A stretch of DNA of 64,000 bases from Desulfuromonadales bacterium (GCA_030145205.1 JAQYVZ010000019.1:1-64000), one strand, 5' to 3'; positions 36,929 to 46,369 are shown, numbered from the stretch's first letter. Made by a program: numbers and translations. Notes: a model not told the origin generated them from the letters alone.

Positions 36929-38146
36929 TTATATTCGCCTGACTGTTTCGCAGATCAGGCACGCTTCCGATGATGACTTTCCACAATTATACAACGGACT
37001 CATGTCGCGCAACCGCTGTACGGCTGCGGGCAGGACTTCGAGAACCGTATCGATCTCTTCTTCCGTGGTTTCCGGACCGAGGCTGAAGCGGGTGCTTGAA
37101 TGAGCCAGGGTAATTTCAACGCACATGGCACCCATCACGTGAGAGGGTTCAAGCGAGCCGGAGGAACAAGCCGAACCGGACGATGCGGCGATGCCGTGCA
37201 TGTCCATGTTCATCAACAAAGACTCGCCTTCAATGTAAGCAAAGCTGACATTCAGAGTGTTCGGCAGACGATGGTCCCGATCAGGCGTCCCGTTCAACTT
37301 GATCTCCGGGATCTGTGCCAAAAGACCGTCTTCCAGTTTGTCGCGCAGAGTACGCATCCGCTGGTAGACTTCTTCACGCTCAGCCGCCGCAATCTCACAG
37401 GCCACACCAAGGCCGACAATCCCGGCGACATTCTGCGTCCCGGCGCGCCGGTTGCGCTCCTGATGGCCACCATGCAGCAACGGCACCATCCGAGAGCCAC
37501 GGCGCACATAGATTGCGCCGACACCTTTGGGAGCACCGATCTTGTGACCAGACAGCACCAGCAGGTCAACGTTCGCCTTCTGTACATCGATCGGCAGCTT
37601 ACCCACAGCTTGCACAGCATCCGTATGGAAACGAATATTATGTTTCTTGGCAATCGCGCCAATCTCTTCGATCCGATAGATATTGCCGGTTTCATTATTG
37701 GCCCACATCACTGAGATTAAAACTGTCTGGTCAGTGATCGCCGCTTCCAGGTCTTCCAAGTTAAGCCTGCCGTCGCAATCGACCGGGAGGTAAGTAACAT
37801 CGTAACCGTTTTTCTCGAGATACTGGCAGGTCTCCAACACGGCCGGATGTTCAACCGCGGTGGTGATAATGTGGTTGCCCTTCCCTTTAAGCGCCTCCAG
37901 GGTCCCTTTGATCGCCATATTGTCGCCTTCGCTACCGCAGGAGACGAACACAATCTCCGCAGGTGAGGCATTGAGTAGCGCGGCGACCTGCTCACGTGCC
38001 TTCTCAATGGCTCCGGCCACAGCGCGACCGGCCCAGTGAACGCTTGAAGGGTTGCCAAACTGCTCTTTATAAAACGGCAGCATTGCCTCCAGAACTTCCG
38101 GTCGAACCGGCGTGGTGGCATTATAGTCGAGATAAATCTGCTTCAC
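36929..38146 (-). CDS. iscS: cysteine desulfurase (IscS/NifS)
   Basis: 405 residues, PLP enzyme that takes sulfur from cysteine. IYLDYNATTPV opens the protein; the PLP lysine is in VLSGHKIGAPKG, and the persulfide Cys in SSGSACSSGSLEPSHVM. It is a GTG start with AGGAGG six bases upstream. It lies between the iscR-like regulator and iscU. The more divergent desulfurase-like enzyme at 19071 has no scaffold beside it. IscS and NifS cannot be separated with confidence by sequence alone. Confidence 0.95.
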   Translation of the reverse strand: MKQIYLDYNATTPVRPEVLEAMLPFYKEQFGNPSSVHWAGRAVAGAIEKAREQVAALLNASPAEIVFVSCGSEGDNMAIKGTLEALKGKGNHIITTAVEHPAVLETCQYLEKNGYDVTYLPVDCDGRLNLEDLEAAITDQTVLISVMWANNETGNIYRIEEIGAIAKKHNIRFHTDAVQAVGKLPIDVQKANVDLLVLSGHKIGAPKGVGAIYVRRGSRMVPLLHGGHQERNRRAGTQNVAGIVGLGVACEIAAAEREEVYQRMRTLRDKLEDGLLAQIPEIKLNGTPDRDHRLPNTLNVSFAYIEGESLLMNMDMHGIAASSGSACSSGSLEPSHVMGAMCVEITLAHSSTRFSLGPETTEEEIDTVLEVLPAAVQRLRDMSPLYNCGKSSSEACLICETVRRI

Positions 38147-38231
38147 TGCTTTCCTCCTGAATGGGATATTGTATCGTCGGGAAAGAAGAACTTTTTCAGC
38201 CCCGGCAAGTCTTGCTGTTTTCTTTACGAAC

Positions 38232-38672
38232 TCATGATTCAGTCAGATCCTGACCGGGTAGTTTTTCCCGTGCCTCATTGGTCAGGTCGGCCAGAGTGAC
38301 AGACCCCAGGAAAGAGCGGATCCGTTCTGCCAATCCTTGCCACACCGTATGCGTCACACAGTGACTGCCGCAGGAGCAACAGCCCTCATCATCCATACAG
38401 GACACTGGCACCAACGTTTCTTCCACGCTGTCGATAATCTGGTCAACCCGGATCTGATCAGCAGGCCGGGCCAGCATATACCCGCCGCCCGGACCGCGCA
38501 CGCTATTGACGATCTCACCCCGCCGCAGCTTAACGAACAACTGCTCGAGATAGGTCAGGGAGATCTCTTCCCAGCGCGAGATATCCTTCAGGGCAATGGC
38601 CTGCCCTTCGGAATGGAGGCTGAGGCGAACCATAGCCCTGACGGCATATTGTGCCTTGGTCGATAAGCGCAT
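38232..38672 (-). CDS. iscR: Rrf2 family regulator, IscR-like
   Basis: 146 residues with an N-terminal winged helix (MRLSTKAQYAVRAMVRLSLH, VRGPGGGYMLARP) and a Cys cluster (CMDDEGCCSCGSHCVTHTVW) with the spacing of the IscR [2Fe-2S] ligands, including the following His. It senses cluster supply and should repress the cysE-iscR-iscS-iscU operon. It lies three bases after cysE, and an IscR-type palindrome is present in front of cysE. It could also be a CymR-like cysteine regulator, but the Cys cluster favours IscR. Confidence 0.9.
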   Translation of the reverse strand: MRLSTKAQYAVRAMVRLSLHSEGQAIALKDISRWEEISLTYLEQLFVKLRRGEIVNSVRGPGGGYMLARPADQIRVDQIIDSVEETLVPVSCMDDEGCCSCGSHCVTHTVWQGLAERIRSFLGSVTLADLTNEAREKLPGQDLTES

Positions 38673-38675
38673 GGA

Positions 38676-39392
38676 TCAGGCAGACTTCCGTTTCGTCGTT
38701 GACGTCGCTCCGGCACGCGGCTTGCGGGCCGGCTTATCAGCGACAAGCTGTTCGGTCAGATCCTGAACTTTTTTCTCCAGGTTACGAACCTGCTCGAACA
38801 GACAGGCGATCGCCTTGGCTTCAGGGTCAGGCAACTGGCCGTGCTCCAGGTCAGGCTTCTCATCATCAACTTTTACATCGGCCTGGATCACAACCCGCCC
38901 AGGGATACCGACAACAGTCGAGTTTTCGGGAACTTCCTTAACAACCACGGAATTGGAACCGATCTTGGCATCGTCTCCCACCGTAAAGGGTCCGAGGATT
39001 TTGGCACCGGAGCCGATCACGACGTTGTTGCCGAGAGTCGGGTGACGCTTCTCTTTCGCCCAGGAGGTCCCGCCGAGTGTGACTTGGTGATACAGGGTGC
39101 AATTGTCGCCGATCTCGGCGGTCTCGCCAATCACCACGCCCATGCCATGGTCGATAAAAAACCCCTGGCCGATCTTTGCCCCGGGGTGGATCTCAATGCC
39201 GGTCAAAAAACGCCCGATATGCGAAGAGAACCGGGCCAGAAAATAGAATTGCCGGGTCCAGAGTGCGTGGGCCAGACGATAGATCAGAATGGCGTGGAAA
39301 CCCGGGTAGCAAAAAAACACCTCAAGCTTGCTCCGTACCGCCGGGTCACGATCGAACACCACCTTGATATCCTGTTTGATTGTATTAAACAC
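38676..39392 (-). CDS. cysE: serine O-acetyltransferase
   Basis: 238 residues of the short, EpsC-like CysE type, with a left-handed beta helix: [31 protein letters not shown] and [11 protein letters not shown] are the active-site turns. It acetylates serine for cysteine synthesis. The C-terminal 60 residues after the helix are charged and end in a Lys/Arg-rich tail ([16 protein letters not shown]), unusual for the family. Start is GTG 39392, with GGGAG upstream. It is the first gene of the run that leads cysteine on to IscS and MnmA. Confidence 0.94.
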   Translation of the reverse strand: MFNTIKQDIKVVFDRDPAVRSKLEVFFCYPGFHAILIYRLAHALWTRQFYFLARFSSHIGRFLTGIEIHPGAKIGQGFFIDHGMGVVIGETAEIGDNCTLYHQVTLGGTSWAKEKRHPTLGNNVVIGSGAKILGPFTVGDDAKIGSNSVVVKEVPENSTVVGIPGRVVIQADVKVDDEKPDLEHGQLPDPEAKAIACLFEQVRNLEKKVQDLTEQLVADKPARKPRAGATSTTKRKSA

Positions 39393-39440
39393 TTTGATTG
39401 TCTCCCAACTGCACTCGGGTAATAACTGTCTTGCTGGTGT

Positions 39441-39468
39441 ATATGACGACTATATAAGTCGTGAATAT
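39441..39468. promoter_or_regulatory. IscR-type palindromic operator in front of cysE-iscR
   Basis: CGACTATATAAGTCG (39447-39461) differs at one position from the type 1 IscR core YGACTRWWWYAGTCR, flanked by ATA/TAT-like bases. It lies about 55 bp upstream of the cysE start and overlaps TATATA, a likely -10 on the minus strand. The gene for an IscR-like protein is second in the operon, so autoregulation is expected. Confidence 0.7.
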
Positions 39469-39584
39469 GCTCAACAATTAACATACCTGAGTGAAACTGT
39501 CAATTATTTTTGAGAGGGTTTTAACAGATATGGGAACTGAATGCAAGCACTTAAAAAACAACAAAAAACACAGGCAAAAAAAGA

Positions 39585-41093
39585 CTACAAAAAGAGTTGG
39601 TAAGCGGAGTTCTCGGTCTCCTCGACATAACGGTATCCGAGGCTGTCGAGGAAGTGCCGCAGAGCATCATCCTGGCCTTCAGCAATTTCGAGACCGATCA
39701 GAACACGCCCGAAATCGCTACCCTGGGTGCGATAGTGGAACAGGGAGATATTCCACCCGGCTCCCATGGTTTCGAGGAAACGGGAAAGAGCTCCCGGGCG
39801 CTCTGGAAACCAGAACCTGAAGAGACGTTCGCCACAGGTCTGGGTGGAGCGACCACCAACCATGTGACGGATGTGTGTTTTGGCCAACTCATTCTCAGTC
39901 AGGTCGATACAGGCGTACCCCTGTTTATTCAACAGACGACCGAACGCAAAGCGTTCTTCTTCATCGCGGACAGCAATGCCGACAAAGATATGGGCGGCAT
40001 CACGCCTGGCAAGACGGTAATTGAATTCGGTAATATTGCGTGCACCGACCAGGTCCCGGCAGAAGCGGCGTAGCGCGCCGGGCGTCTCGGGGATTGAAAC
40101 GGCAAACAGAGCTTCCTGCTTTTCACCGATCATGGTCCGCTCGGCAACATAGCGCAAACGATCGAAATTCATATTGGCGCCGGAGTTGATCGCCACCAGC
40201 GTCTGATCCGTAATGCTGCGCTCCCGTACGTACTTCTTTAAGCCTGCCAGGGCCAGGGCGCCAGCAGGTTCGACAATGGTCCGGGTCGCCTGGTAGGCAC
40301 TCTTGATACCGCTGCAGATCTCGTCAATTTCAACGCAGATGATCTCGTCGACATGCTTGCGGCAGATCTCAAAGGTCAGCTGACCAACTTCCAGCACTGC
40401 CACGCCATCAGCAAAAATCCCGACCGAATCGAGTTTGACGCGCCGACCAGCCGCCAGAGAGCGTGCCATGGCATCACTGTCGACCGGCTCGACACCGACA
40501 ATGCGTACTTCGGGGCAAAGCTGCTTCAGGTAACCCGCCATGCCGGCAATCAGACCGCCGCCGCCAACCGGAACAAATACCACATCCATTTTCCCGGCGG
40601 TCTGGCGCAGCAGTTCATCAGCAACCGTGCCCTGCCCGGCAATCACCAGTTCGTCATCAAAGGGATGGATGAATGTCATGTTGGTCTCGGCGATCAACTC
40701 GTCGCAACGCTCGGCTGCCTCGGAGTAGTTGTCGCCATGCAGAATCACCTGCCCTCCCAGACGCTGAACAGCCGACACCTTGATAGCTGGTGTGGTCACC
40801 GGCATCACAATTGTCGCTGCAATCCCGAGCTGACGTGCAGAATAGGCAACACCCTGAGCATGGTTGCCAGCCGATGCAGCGATAATCCCTTTAGCACGCT
40901 CATCCTCGCTGAGGTGGGCGATCTTGTTATAGGCGCCACGCAACTTGAAAGAAAAGATCGGCTGCATATCCTCGCGCTTAAGCAGAACCCGATTACCAAG
41001 CGCTTTTGACAGAGCCGGTGAATCTTCAAGCGGTGTCTCGACTGCGGCCTCGTAAACCCGCGAGGTCAGGATATTTCTCAAAAGTTTCTGCAT
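39585..41093 (-). CDS. ilvA: threonine ammonia-lyase (biosynthetic)
   Basis: 502 residues, the long regulated form: a PLP domain with the lysine in FSFKLRGAYNK near residue 50 and the glycine-rich phosphate loop (VPVGGGGLIAG), then two ACT-like regulatory domains (from about 325, FAVSIPETPGALRRFC and FRFWFPERPGALSRFL), the second also ending the protein. It makes 2-oxobutanoate for isoleucine and is normally inhibited by isoleucine. Single gene between cysE and fumA. Confidence 0.96.
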   Translation of the reverse strand: MQKLLRNILTSRVYEAAVETPLEDSPALSKALGNRVLLKREDMQPIFSFKLRGAYNKIAHLSEDERAKGIIAASAGNHAQGVAYSARQLGIAATIVMPVTTPAIKVSAVQRLGGQVILHGDNYSEAAERCDELIAETNMTFIHPFDDELVIAGQGTVADELLRQTAGKMDVVFVPVGGGGLIAGMAGYLKQLCPEVRIVGVEPVDSDAMARSLAAGRRVKLDSVGIFADGVAVLEVGQLTFEICRKHVDEIICVEIDEICSGIKSAYQATRTIVEPAGALALAGLKKYVRERSITDQTLVAINSGANMNFDRLRYVAERTMIGEKQEALFAVSIPETPGALRRFCRDLVGARNITEFNYRLARRDAAHIFVGIAVRDEEERFAFGRLLNKQGYACIDLTENELAKTHIRHMVGGRSTQTCGERLFRFWFPERPGALSRFLETMGAGWNISLFHYRTQGSDFGRVLIGLEIAEGQDDALRHFLDSLGYRYVEETENSAYQLFL

Positions 41094-41229
41094 GGCGAAA
41101 AAATAGCGGGGATGCCGGGGAAAGTCAAGAAGTCAGGACGTGTCGCTGGAGGATCGAAACTTGGAGCAGGAGAAGAGCAGCCCCGGCCACCGGTCATGCG
41201 TCACTAGTCACTGTTTTTTAAAGTTAATA

Positions 41230-41258
41230 TCGACAAATGTATACAATTTCGCTATAGT
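41230..41258 (+). promoter_or_regulatory. promoter of the fumarase gene with a TGTATACA palindrome
   Basis: TCGACA (41230-41235), 17-bp spacer, TATAGT (41253-41258): a good sigma-70 promoter. The spacer holds TGTATACA (41238-41245), a perfect 8-bp palindrome that may be a GntR-type operator. The transcript leader would be about 70 nt. Confidence 0.6.
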
Positions 41259-41333
41259 ACTTTTTGTTTTTCAAGTCTGTGGGCGTGCCTGTCAGACGCC
41301 ATCCAATACTATTTCCTTTAAAGGAGAGAGAAC

Positions 41334-42953
41334 ATGCCGGAATTCTTCTACCAGGACCCATTCCCACTGGGCAAAGACGAAACCAAGTACCGTAAGCTTG
41401 AAGGCTCTGAGAAGTACGTCAGCACGGTTGATTTTGATGGCCAACAGGTCCTCAAGGTCGACCCCGAAGCTCTGACCGTACTGTCCAATGAAGCGTTTCG
41501 CGATGTATCCTTCCTGCTGCGCGCCGAGCACAACGAGCAGGTCGCCAAGATCCTGAGCGATCCGGAAGCTCCGCCCAATGAGAAAGGCGTCGCCATCGCT
41601 TTCCTGCGCAACGCCGAAGTCGCCGCCCAATTCGAACTGCCGACCTGTCAGGACACCGGCACCGCAACTGTCGTCGCCAAAAAGGGTGAGAATGTTTTTA
41701 CCGGCGGTAATGACGCCGAAAGACTCTCCGAAGGCGTGTACAAGACCTATACCGAGGAGAACCTGCGCTACTCGCAGACGGTTGCCCTCGATATGTACAC
41801 CGAGAAGAACACCGGCACCAACCTGCCAGCCCAGATTGACATCTACGCTGACCAGGGCGATGCCTACAAGTTCCTGTTCATCACCAAGGGTGGTGGTTCC
41901 GCCAACAAGACTTATCTCTACCAGGAAACCAAGGCCCTGCTGAACCCGGAGAAACTCGAGAAATTCATGATCGAGAAGATGAAGTCTTTGGGGACTGCGG
42001 CCTGCCCGCCGTACCATCTCGCCTTCTGCGTTGGCGGCACCAGCGCCGATGCCTGCCTGAAAACGGTCAAAATGGCATCGACCAAGTATTACGATGCCCT
42101 GCCGACTGAAGGCAACGAGCATGGCCAAGCCTTCCGCGATATTGAACTTGAAAACAAAATCCAGAAACTGGCCGAAGGCCTCGGTATCGGCGCCCAGTTT
42201 GGCGGCAAGTATTTCACGCACGACATTCGCATTGTGCGCATGCCTCGTCATGGTGCATCCTGTCCGGTCGGCATCGGCGTCTCCTGCTCGGCAGACCGCA
42301 ATATCAAAGCAAAGATCACCAAAGACGGCCTGTTTGTCGAGGAAATGGATCGCAACCCGGGTCGTCTGATCCCTGACAAATATCGCGTCAAGCGCGGCGG
42401 TCACGGAGTCAAGCTTGACCTGAACCAGCCGATGGAAGACATTTTGGCCGAACTGACCAAGCATCCGGTTGCCACATCATTGATGCTGACCGGAACAATC
42501 ATCGTCGGTCGCGACATTGCTCATGCCAAGTTCAAGGAACTGCTGGACGCCGGCAAGCCCTTGCCTGACTACCTGAAGAACCACCCGATCTACTACGCGG
42601 GTCCGGCCAAGACTCCGGAAGGCAAGCCGTCCGGCTCCTTCGGCCCGACCACGGCTGGTCGTATGGACTCTTACGTCGGTCTGCTGCAGGAGAACGGCGG
42701 CTCGATGGTGATGATCGCGAAGGGCAACCGCTCCCAGCAAGTCACCGATGCCTGCAAGAAGAACGGTGGTTTCTACCTCGGTTCGATCGGCGGCCCCGCT
42801 GCCTTGCTGGCTGAGGAAAACATCAAAAAGGTCGAATGTCTTGACTACCCGGAACTCGGCATGGAAGCCGTCTGGAAGATCGAAGTGGTTGACTTCCCGG
42901 CCTTCATCCTGGTTGATGACAAGGGGAACGACTTCTTTGAAGGTCTTCTGTAA
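41334..42953 (+). CDS. fumA: fumarate hydratase class I, single-chain [4Fe-4S] type
   Basis: 539 residues, iron-sulfur fumarase with the alpha (TtdA-like) part first and the beta part second. [16 protein letters not shown], the [11 protein letters not shown] segment and [17 protein letters not shown] carry the cluster Cys; [12 protein letters not shown] and KGNRSQQV mark the beta part. It interconverts fumarate and malate in the TCA cycle. AAAGGAG is ahead of ATG 41334 and a strong terminator follows, so it is monocistronic. The oxygen-sensitive class I enzyme suits an anaerobe. Confidence 0.96.
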   Translation: MPEFFYQDPFPLGKDETKYRKLEGSEKYVSTVDFDGQQVLKVDPEALTVLSNEAFRDVSFLLRAEHNEQVAKILSDPEAPPNEKGVAIAFLRNAEVAAQFELPTCQDTGTATVVAKKGENVFTGGNDAERLSEGVYKTYTEENLRYSQTVALDMYTEKNTGTNLPAQIDIYADQGDAYKFLFITKGGGSANKTYLYQETKALLNPEKLEKFMIEKMKSLGTAACPPYHLAFCVGGTSADACLKTVKMASTKYYDALPTEGNEHGQAFRDIELENKIQKLAEGLGIGAQFGGKYFTHDIRIVRMPRHGASCPVGIGVSCSADRNIKAKITKDGLFVEEMDRNPGRLIPDKYRVKRGGHGVKLDLNQPMEDILAELTKHPVATSLMLTGTIIVGRDIAHAKFKELLDAGKPLPDYLKNHPIYYAGPAKTPEGKPSGSFGPTTAGRMDSYVGLLQENGGSMVMIAKGNRSQQVTDACKKNGGFYLGSIGGPAALLAEENIKKVECLDYPELGMEAVWKIEVVDFPAFILVDDKGNDFFEGLL

Positions 42954-42977
42954 TCGTCATGTGAAGTATTGAATATG

Positions 42978-43008
42978 AAAAGCCCCGGACACAGTCCGGG
43001 GCTTTTTT
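42978..43008. terminator. bidirectional terminator between fumA and hgcB
   Basis: AAAAGCCCCGGAC and GTCCGGGGCTTTTTT around a three-base ACA loop; six Ts follow on the plus side and TTTT on the minus side. It ends fumA and probably also hgcAB, which converge here. Confidence 0.93.
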
Positions 43009-43052
43009 ACGCACTTCGAAAAAAATGGCGGACTCCTCTGTTCGTTACAGGA

Positions 43053-43337
43053 TCAACAGCACCCTCCCCCTCGGCTCAGCTTTCTCTCCCGCAACCATTC
43101 AGAAATAAATCCGGAAGCACAGCCGACTCCGGCCTCAACCGTAATCGCTGTAACCGGACAGTTCCGTGCACAGGCACCGCATTCCATGCAGGCGTCAATC
43201 TCAACAAGCACCGCCCGACTGTCTCGCAATGCAAAAACACCGTGCGGGCAAACCTCCACACAGCGACTGCAGCCGATACAGAGGGCCTGATCGTATTTCA
43301 ACGTTGCCACATTTTTCAGATAATGAAACCCATCCAT
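43053..43337 (-). CDS. hgcB: mercury methylation ferredoxin HgcB
   Basis: 94 residues. Two [4Fe-4S] motifs (CIGCSRCVEVCP and CMECGACARNCP) are followed by a conserved lone Cys in GVGCASG and by the terminal vicinal Cys pair (GGGCC at the very end), features that separate HgcB from ordinary 2[4Fe-4S] ferredoxins. HgcB reduces the corrinoid of HgcA and is thought to bind Hg(II) or methylmercury through its C-terminal Cys. It starts nine bases after the hgcA stop. Confidence 0.95.
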   Translation of the reverse strand: MDGFHYLKNVATLKYDQALCIGCSRCVEVCPHGVFALRDSRAVLVEIDACMECGACARNCPVTAITVEAGVGCASGFISEWLRERKLSRGGGCC

Positions 43338-43346
43338 CGTTTTGTC

Positions 43347-44492
43347 TCACCCCACCTGGGTCATAAGAGCCAGCCCCCAAAACAGGACGGCACTGAGCAG
43401 CGCAACCGCCATGGTCGGCAAAGCGATGCGCACTTCTTTACGGACACCGGACAAGGAGGTATAAGGCGTGGCGCCGGTAAAGTTCATGGCACAATATGCA
43501 CTGACAACGGTCAACGCCAGGATTGACCCTGCTGTTGACAACGGACTGAGTCCCTGCCCCACTGTCAAAACAAACAAAGCGTTCCAAACCAGACCAATCA
43601 GCATCCCCTTGAGCGAGAAGAGGGAGCCGGGTAGCCATGGCAACAGCAGCGGCGTCACGACCGTACCGGCAGTCACCGCTCCCAGCAGAGCGGCGCACGC
43701 CATCGTTCCCGATGCAACATCGCCAAGCATCCAACCGACAAGAAACAGCAACGCAAAAACCGGCAACAAGGCGCGCACGGACAAAACCAGTTCGACCGGG
43801 GCCAGGATCAGTCGTTCGCGCAACGAAAACGTCATCTTGCGCATGGCGGGCGTCGTCCGCATGCCGTTATCGAGGTATTCAGAAAGATCTGCTGCCCGGA
43901 GCGCTGCATAATGAACTTTAAAGCCCGTCTGTATAGCCACTTCATGAGCAGCAACACCTGGCGCACCAAGAATTGGCAACAGGATGGCTCGGTGACTAAC
44001 CAACTGCTCCAGGCCAGACTGCTGCAGGCGCTGCACCAGCTCCTCCGTCCCAAAGCTCCCCTTGCCGGCTGCGCACCAGACGTTGATGCCGAAGGTTTCC
44101 AGAATCAGCAACCAGGCCTCCCGACCGACAAGGCTGCTGCGTACGAGGTCATAACTCATCTTGTAGTTGGCTGTGACAACCACCGGAGCTTCAGGCCCGG
44201 GCTCACCGATGGCATAAAGGCCTGGCGGGACCAGGTAGGAGGAGCGCCCTATGCCCCAGCGCACTCGCCAGGAACCGATTCGATCGGAAAACGTCAGGTG
44301 AGAGGAAATTTGCGGGACACGGCCGGCCGAGGTCTGTAGCCAGCCGCAGAATCCTGGTACCCGATCTGTGATTTCTCCGCCACCGACGGAGACTTTTGGG
44401 CCTCAGCAGGGCGGCTTCTCGGTGTCTTGCTGGGAGGAATCAGGCTTCAATTCCGCGCAGGCGGTGTCCTCTCCAAGTTTATCCGTCGGCAT
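43347..44492 (-). CDS. hgcA: mercury methylation corrinoid protein HgcA, candidate selenoprotein (in-frame UGA at codon 30)
   Basis: HgcA methylates Hg(II). The cap-helix motif NVWCAAGK lies at residues 137-144 (Co-coordinating Cys140), TANYKMSYD before it, and about five membrane helices follow, with MNFTGATPYTSLSGV near the end. Only a GTG at 44264 could start the open frame, but the conserved upstream part (TSAGRVPQISSHLTFSDRIG, residues 54-73) would be lost, and that GTG has no ribosome-binding site. Continuing upstream the frame meets UGA at 44403-44405, right after a Cys codon, and then ATG 44492 with GAGAGG eight bases ahead. The motif reads PPC-UGA-GP where, as I recall, relatives often have CCGP. 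A SECIS-like stem follows the UGA. Total 381 residues. A sequencing error or nonsense mutation would be the alternatives. Confidence 0.8.
44374..44392 (-). promoter_or_regulatory. candidate bacterial SECIS hairpin in hgcA
   Basis: The mRNA forms UCUCCGUC (44392-44385), loop GGU, GGCGGAGA (44381-44374): eight pairs, one of them U-G. The loop starts 18 nt after the UGA and opens with GG, which meets the SelB-binding rules (loop 16-37 nt away, G among the first two loop bases). Confidence 0.65.
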
Positions 44493-44625
44493 CCTGTTTG
44501 CCTCTCGTTTCAGTCGTTGCGGGCATCCGCTGCCTGCCAGGCGATCAAAAAAACGACTCTATGCGTCCATTCTATCATGGCGGTTCTGCCAGCGACAGAG
44601 GCACAAAACAGAGGACGATCCACGC

Positions 44626-45030
44626 TCAATTTTGCCCAAGGGCCTCTCGAAACAGCTCCGGTAACCGCCGCGGCTTGCGGGCCTCGTAATCGAAGCAGAC
44701 CAGCGACGTCCAACCTTCCGCCGTCGCCTCGCCGCTGCGCTCAATTCGGTACTCCAGAACGAAAGAAGAGCGACTGACCTTCGACACCCGCACACCAAGC
44801 TCCAACACATCGCCCAGAAACATCTCCGCCAGATAGTTGACATGTGCCTCCGGCAGGATCACACCGCAACCGTTGCCGAGATCGAGTTCAGAAAAGTCAC
44901 CCAACTGCTTCAGATAAGCGATCCGGGCATCCTGAAAAAAGTTCAGCACCGCAGAGTTGGCGACGTGGCCGCCATAATTAACATCAACAACCCGCACCAC
45001 GTAGGGCAGTGTAAATTCATATCCGTCCAC
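44626..45030 (-). CDS. acyl-CoA thioesterase, 4HBT hotdog fold
   Basis: 134 residues, one hotdog domain of the 4-hydroxybenzoyl-CoA thioesterase/YbgC group. VRVVDVNYGGHVANSAVLNFFQDAR is the active-site helix, with Asp replaced context-wise by D-V-N before GGHV. Substrate not predictable. It follows mutM by 62 bp and precedes hgcA by 133 bp on the same strand. Confidence 0.85.
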   Translation of the reverse strand: MDGYEFTLPYVVRVVDVNYGGHVANSAVLNFFQDARIAYLKQLGDFSELDLGNGCGVILPEAHVNYLAEMFLGDVLELGVRVSKVSRSSFVLEYRIERSGEATAEGWTSLVCFDYEARKPRRLPELFREALGQN

Positions 45031-45092
45031 AAGACCTCCTGCAATGGTTCATTATCAGCGTCTCAAGCCGGAGACAGTTTGTCACTTAGTGA

Positions 45093-45908
45093 TCACTTCT
45101 GACATTTCGGACAGAAATAGGTCGATCGCTGCCCAAGCCGGATTTGCCGAATCGGTTCATGGCAGATTGTGCATGGTAGCCCTTCCCGGCCATAAACACG
45201 CAACTCTTGTTTAAAATAGCCCGGATTCCCTTCCGTATCGGCGAAATCACGAATGGTCGTTCCGCCGGCAGCGATCGCCTCGGTGAGAATGTGTCGGGTT
45301 ACCGTGACCAGCTTCTGCAGCCTGGAACGACTGACTTTACCCGCTTCGCACTGGGGAGAGATGCCAGCCCGGAACAGGGCTTCATTGGCGTAAATGTTGC
45401 CGACCCCGACCACCACACTGGCATTCATCAGAAAGACTTTGATGGCGACAGAACGGTTGCGCGACTTATCAAACAGATAGTTAGCGGTGAAACCCTCCCC
45501 TAGAGGCTCCGGCCCCAGGTTGCGCAGCCGCTCATGCTGCAAGGGGTCATGACCCGTCCAGAAGATGGCGCCAAACCGACGGGAATCGTTGTAGCAGAGA
45601 CAGGTCCCATCATCGAAGCAAAGCTCAACATGATCATGCTTGCGGCGCTCGACGTCAGCCTGGGCCAACCGCAGATGACCCGTCATGCCGAGGTGAACGA
45701 TCAGAGTCCCTTTCTCCAATTGGAACAGGAGATATTTAGAACGACGTGCGACACCGAGGATCGCCTGTCCGGGCAGAATTTCCGGCAGAAAATCGGGAAC
45801 TGGCCAGCGTAGGCTGCCGTTGCGAATGGTGACAGAAGCGACGATTTTGCCTTTGACCAGAGGTTCGATGCCGCGCCGGGTCGTTTCAACTTCTGGGAGT
45901 TCAGGCAT
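45093..45908 (-). CDS. mutM: formamidopyrimidine-DNA glycosylase
   Basis: 271 residues. The catalytic N-terminus PELPEVETTRRG (Pro1 and Glu2 after Met removal), the H2TH segment VGVGNIYANEALFRAGISP and the C-terminal zinc finger CTICHEPIRQ...YFCPKC are all intact. It excises 8-oxoguanine and nicks the abasic site. Identification is secure; the only rival, Nei, differs in the N-terminal sequence. Confidence 0.97.
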   Translation of the reverse strand: MPELPEVETTRRGIEPLVKGKIVASVTIRNGSLRWPVPDFLPEILPGQAILGVARRSKYLLFQLEKGTLIVHLGMTGHLRLAQADVERRKHDHVELCFDDGTCLCYNDSRRFGAIFWTGHDPLQHERLRNLGPEPLGEGFTANYLFDKSRNRSVAIKVFLMNASVVVGVGNIYANEALFRAGISPQCEAGKVSRSRLQKLVTVTRHILTEAIAAGGTTIRDFADTEGNPGYFKQELRVYGREGLPCTICHEPIRQIRLGQRSTYFCPKCQK

Positions 45909-45952
45909 AAGAAGAAACCAGTGCTGAAGACTGATAAAACGTGCTGAGAGAC

Positions 45953-46369
45953 TTAAAATATTGCTTTCTCGCCGATCTGGTCGAAGGTATCAAAATCGAT
46001 TTGATCGAGTGGACAAGGAAGCTCGTCTGCTGTGATTTTCTGGCCACGATGGTAGCGCCAGGCACCCTCTTCCCGCTGCAGCCAGGCCAGTTCAGCGTAG
46101 GCCTGACATTGACCGGATATCTCGAATTCCATGAAGTAGATAACGCGTGCCCCAGATGAGGCGACATCTTCTTTGAGAACGCGGCATTCACGGATCCGGA
46201 ACTCTTTACCGAGGTTGGCCCAACCGAAGTGGATGTACTCATCCCGGTCCGTGAACTGCTGGCGGAACATCGAATCAGTGTGGTAGCTGTCGAACACGAA
46301 ACCGTAATCCGCCTGTTTAAAGGCTTCGGCTCGTGCCTGGATGAATTCTGAAGGACGATCCTGTGTCAT
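45953..46369 (-). CDS. YchJ-like NTF2-fold protein
   Basis: 138 residues. The sequence resembles the NTF2-like middle domain of YchJ (SEC-C associated), for example YIHFGWANLGKEFRIRECRVL, VIYFMEFEISGQCQAYAELAWLQREEGAWRY, but lacks the Cys-rich SEC-C ends. Function unknown. ATG 46369 is used; a TTG two codons earlier is possible. Confidence 0.65.
   Translation of the reverse strand: MTQDRPSEFIQARAEAFKQADYGFVFDSYHTDSMFRQQFTDRDEYIHFGWANLGKEFRIRECRVLKEDVASSGARVIYFMEFEISGQCQAYAELAWLQREEGAWRYHRGQKITADELPCPLDQIDFDTFDQIGEKAIF

Noticed and set aside
43347-44264. hgcA starting at GTG 44264
   Set aside because: The conserved N-terminal HgcA segment lies upstream of it, and this GTG has no ribosome-binding site. 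It remains the fallback if selenocysteine decoding is disproved.
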